64,000 bases of DNA, from positions 124,001 through 188,000 of the forward strand of contig NZ_VBTZ01000004.1 in NCBI RefSeq assembly GCF_005771425.1, given 5' to 3'. A model generated the notes under the pieces. That model was not told where the DNA came from. It saw only the letters and a program-made list of their open reading frames with translations, and made no database searches. Positions 1 through 8,253 of the stretch are shown piece by piece. Position numbers and translations under genes: made by a program. The first letter of the stretch is position 1. Each line of letters opens with the position of its first letter. The stretch comes from Methylocystis sp. B8 (GTDB lineage Bacteria > Pseudomonadota > Alphaproteobacteria > Rhizobiales > Beijerinckiaceae).

Positions 1-1379
1 TCCGCAACCTCGGCGGGTTCACGTTGCCTGGCGGCTGACGCCGCCGCAGCCTCGTATGACTCATCGGCCGTATATGCCTTCCGCCACGCGGACGTTTGGG
101 CGGCTTCGGCGGCGCTAAGCTCCGCCACGGAGCGCTTGGCTTCTTGTTGCTTGATCGCGACTTCGGCGGTCAAAGTCTTAACCGCCTTGCTCGTCGCAGC
201 CGCCTCGGCCGCAGCTCTAGCCCTGAGTTGCTGAGCGTATTGGAGCGGATTTACGCCTGGTCGATTTGGGGCGATGGTCTTCGAGTCGACGGCCGCTGTA
301 TCGACTTTGGCTCCAGCGGCGTCAACTTTCGGCTGCTCGGTCTCTTGTTTGGCGACCCCGGCCGCTTCGACGATGGTTTCAGCTTTTGGCCGCTCCGCTT
401 GTTCTTGCGGACTGACGGCGGTGGCGTCGGCCGTTGCGATCCGCAACGGATCGTCATCGGATACAGCTTTATTAGTGTCGGGCGCCTCGTCGCCAGCGCC
501 GGCTTTGGACGCTTGTTCTTTGGGATCCGCGGCGCGCTCGTCAGCCGCAATGTCGGACGTCGGAACAGAATCTGCAGCCGGCGCCGCTTTGGCGGCGTTA
601 GATGCTTCGCCGCCGGTTTCGGCCTTCGCTTGCTGTTGCTGTTGCGGGGCGACGGGAATCTGGTTTGCGGCTGGCGGATCGGTTTTCTCCGACTCGGCCG
701 AAGCGTGCATTATTGGCTTGGGCAGCTGTGGGTGCTCGAATTCAACCGGACTCACTTCATGCGGCGAGATGACGACGCGCTCGCCGATCCTGGTCATGCC
801 CCACAGCTTTGCGGCGAATGCCGCGGGCAGCCGTATGCAGCCGTGCGAGGCCGGATGTCCGGGCACGACTCCAAGATGCATCGCGATGCCCGACCATGTA
901 ACGCGCTGCATGAAGGGCATCGGCGCGCCAGAATAAATGTTCGATCGATGGTACCGTTCGCGGCCGATGATGGTGAAAATGCCCTTGGGCGTCGGATGTC
1001 CGGCAATGCCCGTGGAAATCGCCGAACGCGCGACGAGGCCGCGGTGGTTGTAAACGGATACGTGCTGGTCGGCGATCGACGCAACCATGAAGAGCGGCCG
1101 ATCAAGCGTAGCCGCTTCAGGCTTGGCTTCGAGCGGAGATTTTGCGCCGACCGTTTCCGCGCCTTCGCCACGGGATTTTATTCGCGCCGCTGGATGGTGA
1201 GGTTCAGAATGGCGTCTCCAGTCGCGCGCTGGCTCGCGACGAGGCGCGCTGAATAATTCCCAGAAAGAGAAACCCTGCGCTGAGGCCGGCGCTGGCCCCA
1301 GGGCAAAGGCCGCTAGAGCGGCGGAGGCTGCTAGCGCCGATGAAAAAATTTTGGCGCGAGAGCGCCGTTGCAATTTCAT
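1..1379 (-). CDS. L,D-transpeptidase (YkuD family), cut by the window edge
   Basis: Periplasmic peptidoglycan cross-linking enzyme. The ATG at 1379 follows GGAG with good spacing and opens a signal peptide of about 35 residues ending in ASA. The YkuD domain follows and holds SHGCIRL with the catalytic Cys near residue 181. From about residue 205 the protein becomes a long Ala/Glu/Lys/Gln-rich tail with a run of five Gln, and it is still open at base 1, so the C-terminus is missing. Two long open frames on the opposite strand are shadows. The family call is firm. The tail's role is unknown; it could be a wall-spanning or flexible linker. Confidence 0.9.
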   Translation of the reverse strand, partial: MKLQRRSRAKIFSSALAASAALAAFALGPAPASAQGFSFWELFSAPRREPARDWRRHSEPHHPAARIKSRGEGAETVGAKSPLEAKPEAATLDRPLFMVASIADQHVSVYNHRGLVARSAISTGIAGHPTPKGIFTIIGRERYHRSNIYSGAPMPFMQRVTWSGIAMHLGVVPGHPASHGCIRLPAAFAAKLWGMTRIGERVVISPHEVSPVEFEHPQLPKPIMHASAESEKTDPPAANQIPVAPQQQQQAKAETGGEASNAAKAAPAADSVPTSDIAADERAADPKEQASKAGAGDEAPDTNKAVSDDDPLRIATADATAVSPQEQAERPKAETIVEAAGVAKQETEQPKVDAAGAKVDTAAVDSKTIAPNRPGVNPLQYAQQLRARAAAEAAATSKAVKTLTAEVAIKQQEAKRSVAELSAAEAAQTSAWRKAYTADESYEAAAASAARQREPAEVA

Positions 1380-1512
1380 GGCCCGCTCCAAACTGCGGTT
1401 GTGCGCCTTCAGTTTAAGGCTCATTTCTTATTCAAACCATAATAAGTGGCTAATGCGAGGCCATGGAAATTCAAGGGCTAAGCTTGAACTTTACTGAACA
1501 ATCGGAAAAGTT

Positions 1513-2556
1513 CTAGCTTTGTAATGCATTGGCGACAACTCCCGCGACGGCAGCGAAAGCGGCGTCCGTCTCGTTCAACAGGCCCGGAAAGAAGCAGAAG
1601 CCGTGCGGCATGGCGTCCCCGATAAAATGCTCGACGCTGACGCCCGCCGCCTTCAATTTCACCGCAAAAGCGCGATTCTCGTCGATAAGCGGATCGCCCG
1701 TTCCGCTGACGATCAAGGTGCGCGGATAGCCGTTCAAATCAGCGAGCGCCGGACTTGCCCAGGGATGTCGCCAGTTTTCAAACTTCGTGAGATAGGCGGC
1801 GCGAACAAATCCCATGAAGGCTGCGTCGATCACGACGCCCGTCGGCGCCAGTCGTTCGAACGATTGAAATTTCTCGAAGTGAAAATCGGTCAGCGGACAG
1901 AAAAGCACGGCGGCGAGAATCGAAATTCGCTCCTGGCGAACTCTTAGCGGCAAGGCGGCTGCGAGATTGCCGCCTGCGGAATCTCCGCTGACCATTATGC
2001 GCGATGGGTCGCCGCCGATGTCGCCGCCCTTGTCGCGCATCCAGCGCAGAACCGCCATGCAATCGTCAAGGCCGGCGGGAAAGGGCCATTCAGGCGCCCA
2101 GCGATAATTGACGCTGACGACGATCACGTCGTTTTCGGCGGCGATCCGGCTGGTGACGTATGCCGTATCCTCGGATCGCCCGACGATGAAGCCGCCGCCA
2201 TGCGCATAAAGCATCATCGGCTTCGGCGCTTTGCCCGGCGGCGTGAAACATTCGCAGCGGATCGGCCCCGCGTCTGAGGGAACCGCGAGCGCCGAAACCG
2301 AGACTTGCGGGTAAAGCGCCGCGGCGCTCGGCGGAAGTTCGGCCGGATCGATCATTACGCCCTCGCCCCGGTAGCAGGCGCGCACGGGCGCGATCATCAT
2401 GTCTCGCATCGCGACCGGCGCGCGCAGCTTCGTCAGCACGCGATAGAAGGGCGCGGCCGGATCGCTTTCAGAGAAGCGGACGACTCCCGGTCCGTCAGTG
2501 CGCTCGTCCACGAAGAGGGGCGACGCAGCGGCGCGAGTGTCGGCGTCCCCCATCAT
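1513..2556 (-). CDS. alpha/beta hydrolase, hormone-sensitive lipase-like esterase
   Basis: A 347-residue esterase of the HSL (family IV) type. It shows the oxyanion-hole motif HGGG, the nucleophile elbow GDSAGG, a later Asp in TGDPLIDEN and a His in MPHGF, which complete the triad. The chosen ATG follows GGAGAAGGA; an in-frame TTG 18 bases upstream is less likely. No signal peptide is visible, so it is probably cytoplasmic. It lies downstream of leuA on the same strand but about 90 bases away, with no clear functional tie. The substrate cannot be told from sequence. Confidence 0.88.
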   Translation of the reverse strand: MMGDADTRAAASPLFVDERTDGPGVVRFSESDPAAPFYRVLTKLRAPVAMRDMMIAPVRACYRGEGVMIDPAELPPSAAALYPQVSVSALAVPSDAGPIRCECFTPPGKAPKPMMLYAHGGGFIVGRSEDTAYVTSRIAAENDVIVVSVNYRWAPEWPFPAGLDDCMAVLRWMRDKGGDIGGDPSRIMVSGDSAGGNLAAALPLRVRQERISILAAVLFCPLTDFHFEKFQSFERLAPTGVVIDAAFMGFVRAAYLTKFENWRHPWASPALADLNGYPRTLIVSGTGDPLIDENRAFAVKLKAAGVSVEHFIGDAMPHGFCFFPGLLNETDAAFAAVAGVVANALQS

Positions 2557-2647
2557 TCCTTCTCCGAAATTCAAGCTCTCTTAGAACTCGGCGCACGGAG
2601 CCAAAAGCCGCCCGCCGGGTCGAAAACCGGCGGGCAGTCGTTCGGCT

Positions 2648-4225
2648 CTACATCGCCTGTATCGCTTCGGGCTTGCCCCGCGCGCGCTTCGCGATCAGCC
2701 GATTGAGCGCGGAGACATAGGCGCGCGCCGAAGCGACGAGCGTGTCGGGATCGGCGCCGCGGCCGGTCACTGACTTGCCGTTCTCGCTCAAGCGCACGGA
2801 GACTTCCGCCTGCGCGTCTGTGCCTTCGGTGACGGCGTGGACCTGAAACAGTTCCAGCGTCGCCTCATGCGGCGCGAGCGCTTTGATGGCGTTAAAGATC
2901 GCGTCGACAGGGCCGTTGCCGGTCGCCTGATGCGTCAGCTTCTGTCCGTCGATGTCGAGCGTCAAGGCCGCCGACTGCGGACCGTGCGTGCCGGCCATCA
3001 CCATCAAGGCTTCGACCTTGATGTGATCATGAGCGTTGACGATCTCGTCGTCGACGAGCGCGGCCAGATCTTCGTCGTAGACGAATTTCTTGCGGTCGGC
3101 CAAATCCTTGAAGCGATTGAAGGCGTCCTGCAACGCGTTCTCGCCGAGATCATAGCCGAGCTCTTTCAGCTTCTCGCGGAAGGCGTGGCGGCCCGAATGC
3201 TTGCCCATGACGAGCGACGTCTTGGAGACGCCGACGCTCTCCGGCGTCATGATCTCATAAGTGTGCGCATTCTTGAGCATGCCGTCCTGATGGATGCCGC
3301 TTTCATGCGCGAAAGCGTTCCGCCCGACGATCGCCTTGTTGTATTGCACCGGAAAAGACGTCACCGCCGACACCAGCTTCGACGCGCGCGTCAAGAGCTT
3401 CGCGTCGATGTTGGTGTAGAAGGGCAACGCATCGGCGCGCGTCTTCATCGCCATCACGACTTCTTCGAGCGAGGCGTTGCCCGCGCGCTCGCCAATGCCG
3501 TTGATGGTGCATTCCACCTGCCGCGCGCCGCCGCGCACGCCCGCGAGCGAATTGGCGACGGCCAGTCCCAAATCGTCGTGACAATGCACCGAGAAGATCG
3601 CCTTGTCGGAATTCGGCACGCGCTCGCGCACCGTGCGGAACAGTTCTTCATATTCGGCCGGCGTGATGTAACCGACGGTGTCGGGAATGTTGATCGTCGT
3701 CGCGCCGGCCTTGATCGCGACTTCGACGCAGCGGCAGAGAAAATCGAGTTCGGTGCGCGTGCCGTCTTCCGCCGACCACTCGACGTCAGCGACGTGATTG
3801 CGCGCGCGCGTCACCGAGGCGGAGACCATCTCCAACACGCGCTCAGGCTCCATCTGGAGCTTGTATTTCATATGCACGGGCGAGGTGGAGATGAAGGTGT
3901 GGATGCGCGGACGCTTCGCCTCCCGCAGCGCTTCGGCGCAGCGGTCGATGTCCTTTTCAGAAGCGCGCGCAAGTCCGGCGACGCAGGCGTTCTTCACGCG
4001 CCGCGCCACTTCGCTGACGCTCTCGAAATCGCCGGGACTGGCGATCGGGAAGCCGGCCTCGATGATGTCGACGCCTAATTGGTCCAAGAGATCTGCGACC
4101 TCGAGCTTTTCCTCGAGCGTCATGGAGGCGCCGGGCGATTGCTCGCCGTCACGCAAGGTGGTGTCGAAAATCAGGACGCGTCCGTCATTATCTGCGACGG
4201 CGCCGGGCTGTGACATATTGCTCAT
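2648..4225 (-). CDS. leuA: 2-isopropylmalate synthase
   Basis: First committed step of leucine synthesis: acetyl-CoA plus 2-oxoisovalerate gives 2-isopropylmalate. The 525 residues match the long LeuA form, with an N-terminal TIM barrel starting at DTTLRDGEQSPGASM, metal-binding His residues in HCHDDLG, and a C-terminal allosteric domain where leucine binds. The start at MSNMSQPG is preceded by a weak AGGA. The 5' side carries a Leu-rich leader reading frame and alternative hairpins (separate entries), suggesting control by leucine supply. The next gene upstream is divergent, so leuA is transcribed alone. Confidence 0.96.
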   Translation of the reverse strand: MSNMSQPGAVADNDGRVLIFDTTLRDGEQSPGASMTLEEKLEVADLLDQLGVDIIEAGFPIASPGDFESVSEVARRVKNACVAGLARASEKDIDRCAEALREAKRPRIHTFISTSPVHMKYKLQMEPERVLEMVSASVTRARNHVADVEWSAEDGTRTELDFLCRCVEVAIKAGATTINIPDTVGYITPAEYEELFRTVRERVPNSDKAIFSVHCHDDLGLAVANSLAGVRGGARQVECTINGIGERAGNASLEEVVMAMKTRADALPFYTNIDAKLLTRASKLVSAVTSFPVQYNKAIVGRNAFAHESGIHQDGMLKNAHTYEIMTPESVGVSKTSLVMGKHSGRHAFREKLKELGYDLGENALQDAFNRFKDLADRKKFVYDEDLAALVDDEIVNAHDHIKVEALMVMAGTHGPQSAALTLDIDGQKLTHQATGNGPVDAIFNAIKALAPHEATLELFQVHAVTEGTDAQAEVSVRLSENGKSVTGRGADPDTLVASARAYVSALNRLIAKRARGKPEAIQAM

Positions 4226-4639
4226 CGGTGTGAAATCCTGCTGTGCCGCGCCCCGCTCGGGGGCTCTTGTCGTGACTGCAATGACATCCCCTGAAAGCCT
4301 GGGCGCGAGCCCATCGGGCGCTCAGGGGCGACTAAGAAGCAGCAGGCCGAAAAGCGGCAGAGAATGCGGGCAAGCGAATCCGCGCGCGCGCGAAGGCGTC
4401 GCGGCGTCATTCGCAGAGGCGGTTGCGTAAGGCAACGATCTCTTTCCCCATCCGGCGGCGGTTGGCCGCAATCGCTTGGAAGGATAACGCAAGAGCGACC
4501 CGAACCGCAAGCGCCGCGTCGCCGTAAAAAACGGCGGCTCAGCCAAACGCATGAGCTTCTCCGGCGCGCCGATAATTTTTGCGCCGGAAACGCTTATGGC
4601 TCTTGCCGAAACGAATGTATGGGACCTAACATTCAAACT
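4226..4639 (-). promoter_or_regulatory. leuA 5' region with candidate transcription attenuator
   Basis: This 414-base gap separates leuA from the divergent acetyltransferase. Reading toward leuA, a CCCCTGA/TCAGGGG stem (4322-4328 with 4288-4294) includes the leader stop codon. Inside it, GGGC at 4309-4312 can pair with GCCC on either side (4316-4319 or 4301-4304), and a GCCCC/GGGGC hairpin sits at 4250-4264. Mutually exclusive stems after a Leu-rich frame are the hallmark of attenuation. No U-tract follows the last hairpin, so control could act on translation instead. The part nearer 4639 shows nothing I can name. Confidence 0.35.
4322..4435 (-). CDS. candidate leucine-rich leader peptide of leuA
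   Basis: A 37-codon frame that starts at TTG (4435) and ends 96 bases before leuA. Its end reads L-P-L-F-G-L-L-L-L-S-R-P-stop, giving six Leu codons in nine, four of them consecutive (4334-4345). The start is uncertain: a purine-rich GGGAAAGAG lies just upstream, but no ATG is in frame. Leader peptides rich in the regulated amino acid are established for amino-acid operons; applying that here is inference. The stop codon lies inside a predicted stem. Confidence 0.35.
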   Translation of the reverse strand: MPYATASANDAATPSRARGFACPHSLPLFGLLLLSRP

Positions 4640-5161
4640 ATGGTCAAAACCGCAGTTTCCATCCGTCACGCGCGTCCCGGAGACGCGGAGCAGATCACAC
4701 GCGTTCATGACGCGTCGTGGCGCTCCTCCTATCGGGGCATCATCCCCGGCGCGGAGCTCGAACGGATGATCGCCCGCCGCGGCCCCAATTGGTGGCATTC
4801 GGCGATTGTGCGCGGCACCGGTCTTCTTGTGCTCGACTTTGACGACGATATCGTCGGCTATTCGACCTATGGCCGGAACCGCGTGCCTTCGATGCCTTAT
4901 TCGGGCGAGATCTTCGAGATCTATTTGGCGCCCGAGCAGCAAGGCTTGGGCTTCGGACGACGCCTGTTCAGCGCTACACGGCGCGAACTCGCCGAGCATG
5001 GCTATCTCTCCACCATCGTTTGGGCGCTTGCCGACAATGAGAAGGCCCTCGCCTTCTATCGCAGCCTCGGCGGGCAGACGGTTCGTCGCGCCGAGGAGCG
5101 GTTCGGCTCGGACATGCTGACGCGCGTCGCCTTCGGCTTCGTCTCCGCGCCGGTGCGGTAA
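4640..5161 (+). CDS. GNAT family N-acetyltransferase
   Basis: A 173-residue acetyl-CoA-dependent N-acetyltransferase. The fold begins at VSIRHARPGDAEQI, and the acetyl-CoA loop is recognisable in LAPEQQGLGFGRRLF, followed by the usual ADNEKALAFYRSLGG segment of the last helix and strand. The start at MVKTAV fits the domain boundary. An ATG seven codons upstream (4619) is possible, and neither has a convincing ribosome site. The frame stays open further upstream only because of GC-rich codon bias. Substrate unknown. Confidence 0.85.
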   Translation: MVKTAVSIRHARPGDAEQITRVHDASWRSSYRGIIPGAELERMIARRGPNWWHSAIVRGTGLLVLDFDDDIVGYSTYGRNRVPSMPYSGEIFEIYLAPEQQGLGFGRRLFSATRRELAEHGYLSTIVWALADNEKALAFYRSLGGQTVRRAEERFGSDMLTRVAFGFVSAPVR

Positions 5162-5308
5162 GCGCTCTGGCGAAATAAGCGCGCGAGCTGATTTTGCGGT
5201 AAGAACCCCGACGCGCTTCCCGTACACAGCGCTTCCGTCTTAACAACAATCGAACGGATAGGCCGGCGATCCGTCGTCGCCGGACGACACAACTCATCGG
5301 AGCCTTGA

Positions 5309-5842
5309 ATGCGTCTCGACGCCATACCGATCGGCGCCAATCCGCCTCATGAAGTCAATGTCGTCGTTGAAGTGCCGCTCGGCGGCGAGCCGATCAAATA
5401 TGAGCTCGACAAAGCTTCAGGCACGCTCTTCGTCGATCGATTCCTCTATACGGCGATGCGCTATCCCGGCAATTACGGCTTCATTCCGCATACGCTTTCA
5501 GACGATGGCGATCCCTGTGACGTGCTCGTCGCCAATACGCGACCCGTCGCGCCTGGCGCCGTCATTTCGGTCCGGCCCATCGGCGTGCTGCGCATGACGG
5601 ATGAGGCTGGCGGCGACGAAAAGATCATTGCGGTGCCGTCCACGCGGCTCACGCAGCGCTATGTCGACGTGAAAAATTACACCGACCTCCAGGAGATGAC
5701 CTGGCGCCGGATTGAACATTTCTTCATCCACTACAAGGATCTCGAGCCCGGCAAATGGGCCAAGGTCGCGGGCTGGGGCGACGCCGCCGACGCGCGTGCG
5801 CTCATCGCCGAGGCCATCGAACGGGCGCGCACGGCGAAGTAG
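5309..5842 (+). CDS. ppa: inorganic pyrophosphatase, family I
   Basis: Hydrolyses pyrophosphate to phosphate in the cytoplasm and so pulls biosynthetic reactions forward. The 177 residues match bacterial family I enzymes. The signature DGDPCDVLV carries metal-binding Asp residues near positions 66-71, and [10 protein letters not shown] and KYELDKASG are conserved. GGAG lies six bases before the ATG. It stands alone between the acetyltransferase and a convergent DUF1636 gene three bases from its stop. Confidence 0.97.
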   Translation: MRLDAIPIGANPPHEVNVVVEVPLGGEPIKYELDKASGTLFVDRFLYTAMRYPGNYGFIPHTLSDDGDPCDVLVANTRPVAPGAVISVRPIGVLRMTDEAGGDEKIIAVPSTRLTQRYVDVKNYTDLQEMTWRRIEHFFIHYKDLEPGKWAKVAGWGDAADARALIAEAIERARTAK

Positions 5843-5845
5843 CGC

Positions 5846-6208
5846 TTATGGCAGCGGCGGGGTGCGCGACACCACGCCCTTCTTGAAACATTCAGGCCTG
5901 TCCTTCCACGCGACAATGCCATTGTCGGTCGCAGCGAAGCTTTGCGCAGAGTCGATCAACTCATCGATATGAGCGCCGCGGTCGAGATCGCCGATCACAT
6001 AGGTCCATTTGCCGGCGCCGGCGAAAGCGACCGTCGCCGGACGCTTGCAGACTGCCAGACATTCGACAGGTTCAACGGCCATATCGATGTTGCGCTCGTC
6101 AAGGCGGGCGCGCAGCGCATCCAACAGCAGCGCGCCCGGACGCGCGTCGGCGTCGCCGTCGTCGCGGCATGAGACGCAAACAAAAACCGTGACGCTTCTC
6201 GCAGCCAT
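5846..6208 (-). CDS. DUF1636 family metal-binding protein
   Basis: A 120-residue cytoplasmic protein with four cysteines spaced as in thioredoxin-like [2Fe-2S] ferredoxins: C11 and C14 near the N-terminus, then C50 and C54 in VECLAVC. It matches the DUF1636 (COG5469) family from memory. I chose the ATG of MAARSV because AGGAG lies six to seven bases before it; a longer frame adds 12 residues without such support. It converges on ppa. The biochemical role is unknown, and cluster binding is inferred from the Cys pattern. Confidence 0.75.
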   Translation of the reverse strand: MAARSVTVFVCVSCRDDGDADARPGALLLDALRARLDERNIDMAVEPVECLAVCKRPATVAFAGAGKWTYVIGDLDRGAHIDELIDSAQSFAATDNGIVAWKDRPECFKKGVVSRTPPLP

Positions 6209-6273
6209 CTTCGCTCCTGTCCCTGAACGCGCCTTCTCGACCAAAGTCGCGCTAAAGACAAGACCGGCGGCCT

Positions 6274-6750
6274 TTAGGGATTATATGCGCAGCGCGCGCC
6301 GCCGCCGGCCTTTTCGGCGACCTCGTCGGCGTCGACGATGCAGTCGAGCGCCGTGATCGACGCATGGGTTGTGCCGGCCGCGCCTTCCAGCACGACGCCA
6401 TTCTCGATCAAGGTCGCGTAGAGCTCATGCGCCTTGCGTCCGTGCAATTCAATCTTCTTTGCGCCGAACGTCAGCTCACAGGCGCGCGAGGTGATGTCGA
6501 CATTGCCGGCGCGGCAGTCGATCGCGTCAGCCTTGACCGCGACGCGCAAACCCTTGGCGTGCGGCGCTTCCGCATTGCCGCTCAAGAAGGCGGCGAGAAG
6601 TTTTTTGTTGGGGGCGCTCGTCTGAGGCGCCAATTCGCCGACGATCGCCGAAAGCGCCAACGCGTTTGAGCCGTTGCTCGCTCCCGCCTGAGCGGCGGCG
6701 GGCGCGAGAGCTGATAAGAAGAGCAAGCCAACTGTTTTGTAAGCGATCAT
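6274..6750 (-). CDS. secreted hypothetical protein with four cysteines
   Basis: A 158-residue protein of unknown family. It starts MIAYKTVGLL and has a clean signal peptide ending AQA near residue 22. The mature part has two cysteine pairs (DAIDC...ACELTFG and ALDC...GARC), which suggests two disulfides in the periplasm. The longer open frame upstream is Arg-rich out-of-gene sequence, and the start chosen fits the signal peptide. Codon use looks like its neighbours. I cannot assign a function. Confidence 0.7.
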   Translation of the reverse strand: MIAYKTVGLLFLSALAPAAAQAGASNGSNALALSAIVGELAPQTSAPNKKLLAAFLSGNAEAPHAKGLRVAVKADAIDCRAGNVDITSRACELTFGAKKIELHGRKAHELYATLIENGVVLEGAAGTTHASITALDCIVDADEVAEKAGGGARCAYNP

Positions 6751-6966
6751 GGCGAATCCCCGATAAATGCATCTGCGCAATTGACCATGCGCCTTTCGCC
6801 GAATTTGCGGCGCAGGCGCGTTTAGTCGACGGCGATGAACATATCCGCCCTTTGTGCGACAGTGAATGCGCGTCCGAAAATAAGAGGCGAGGGCGGACCG
6901 CCTAAAACCGCTCGATTGCATCGGGCAGCACTTGTTGAACCGCGAAATTATGGTCCGCGCGGCGGG

Positions 6967-7257
6967 TCAGCACCCCTTACGGCGCTCCCACATTTGAAGC
7001 TGATTGACGCGGCTTTTCTCCCAACCGCTCAGCCGCCCGTAAGGCGGAAAACAGCCGGCTCCGAACACGGCCCGCGCGCGGTCGGTATTGAAGCAATAGC
7101 CGTTACGCGCGTAAATCCGGTTGCGTGCGTACCAGAGATCCTCGCAAGACATGTAAGCCGGATCCTGCGCCGCCGCCGGGGTCGGCGTAGCGACGGTCAA
7201 TCCCGCGCCTATCGCGCCGATAAGGCTAAGCGCCGAGAAAATCTTCTGCGTTTTCAT
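6967..7257 (-). CDS. secreted YARHG-domain protein
   Basis: A 96-residue exported protein. The signal peptide runs to about residue 30 (PAAAQ). A YARHG-type domain follows, seen in CEDLWYARNRIYARNGYCF and the Trp/Arg-rich end LSGWEKSRVNQLQMWERRKGC. Four cysteines probably form disulfides. GGGAGGG precedes the ATG. The family is associated with extracellular or cell-wall proteins, but its function is not established. It is close to the M15 peptidase on the same strand, 50 bases downstream of it. Confidence 0.8.
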   Translation of the reverse strand: MKTQKIFSALSLIGAIGAGLTVATPTPAAAQDPAYMSCEDLWYARNRIYARNGYCFNTDRARAVFGAGCFPPYGRLSGWEKSRVNQLQMWERRKGC

Positions 7258-7306
7258 CGGAATTCCCTCCCGTAATTAGCGTTAGGTACGATCCGCGCCA
7301 TTCTTT

Positions 7307-8116
7307 TCAATCGCTGTGTTGTTCTTTCTCGTCGCTGCCTGGGTCGAAAAATTCGGGCCGGTATTCGAAATGCATCGTGTCGAAATGCCCCCATTTGCCG
7401 CCCCAGATGAACCCATGGCGTTCGAAAATCTCCACGATCTCGTACGGAATCCGGTTGCGGTAACCGGCTTTACGCCAGAGCCAATAATCAGAGAAGGCGG
7501 TGTTAAGATCAATCGCCGCGCCGTAGGCGTGCATGCTGCGTTTGCCAGTGTCCTTCACAACGCGGCAATTGAAAGCGCCGGCGCTTGGATAAGCGTGACG
7601 CTTAATATCCTGCGGCAGACGATCGATTTCCATGGCTACCGCGCGCAACCTTTCGGCGACGCCATTGACCGTGGTGACCCGCACCTTGCCAGTGAACCAG
7701 GGAATATCGGTCAACCGCTTCTGCGTTTCGCCCTTGTCGCAATCCCCATACACTTTGTCGAAGAAGGCGATGTTGCGGAAGCGCCCCGGATCGTCCTGCG
7801 GTCCAGGAGGCTTCGTCAGCGCGCCCTTGGGATAGGGAAGGCTCAACTGATCGATGAGAGAGGCGTTTTTCAGTTTCTCGTCGAAGCTCTTATCGGTCTT
7901 GCCGTCAGAGAGAATTTGTCTCGTTCCGTCGCGGAATATGATCCCGGTGTCGTCGCGACCGGCGATTTGGTCGGGATAGGCGCGGATGAGCGCGTCGGGC
8001 GAAATCGCCTGACCACGAGCGGCGATGGCAGAGAAAAGCAACTCGAACCCCGCGAGGAGCAAGCCGATCTTTTGCAGCCGCACTATCCTTTCATTCTCGA
8101 TGCCGTGAGAAGCCAT
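7307..8116 (-). CDS. M15 family (VanY-like) D-Ala-D-Ala carboxypeptidase
   Basis: Exported zinc peptidase of about 269 residues, expected to trim peptidoglycan stem peptides. The Zn/active-site motifs are present: SMHAYGAAIDLN (HxxGxxxD) and WGHFDTMHFEYRP near the C-terminus. The start at MASHGIENE gives a typical signal sequence ending near AARGQA. An ATG 11 codons earlier (8149) also exists, and neither has a clear ribosome site. The family is firm; the exact substrate is inferred. Confidence 0.85.
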   Translation of the reverse strand: MASHGIENERIVRLQKIGLLLAGFELLFSAIAARGQAISPDALIRAYPDQIAGRDDTGIIFRDGTRQILSDGKTDKSFDEKLKNASLIDQLSLPYPKGALTKPPGPQDDPGRFRNIAFFDKVYGDCDKGETQKRLTDIPWFTGKVRVTTVNGVAERLRAVAMEIDRLPQDIKRHAYPSAGAFNCRVVKDTGKRSMHAYGAAIDLNTAFSDYWLWRKAGYRNRIPYEIVEIFERHGFIWGGKWGHFDTMHFEYRPEFFDPGSDEKEQHSD

Positions 8117-8195
8117 TGCGCGCCGCCAATATTTCGCCGAACGCCACACTTTCCGACGCCTTCTTCGCGTCCGATGGCGAGGGTTCCCTTACGGT

Positions 8196-8253
8196 TTAGA
8201 GCGCGCCTCACGCAAGAAAAGCCGGGGTCAACTTTTTCGCGGTGCCCGCTAAG
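8196..8253. repeat. dispersed intergenic hairpin repeat, diverged copy
   Basis: The sequence starts TTAGAGCGCGCC and ends in CTTTTTCGCGG...CGCTAAG. It lines up end to end with the copies at 38362 and 40086, with several substitutions and a weakened outer stem. It overlaps the stop codon of the Crp/Fnr gene and fills most of the gap before the M15 peptidase. It may act as a transcript-end hairpin. Confidence 0.6.

Noticed and set aside
96-1256. Long plus-strand open frame of 386 codons, Arg/Gly-rich
   Set aside because: It is antisense to the L,D-transpeptidase gene, whose SHGCIRL motif and signal peptide are clear; the composition is that of a GC-rich shadow frame.
2837-4078. 413-codon plus-strand frame opposite leuA
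   Set aside because: His/Arg/Asp-rich antisense shadow of leuA with no recognisable domain.
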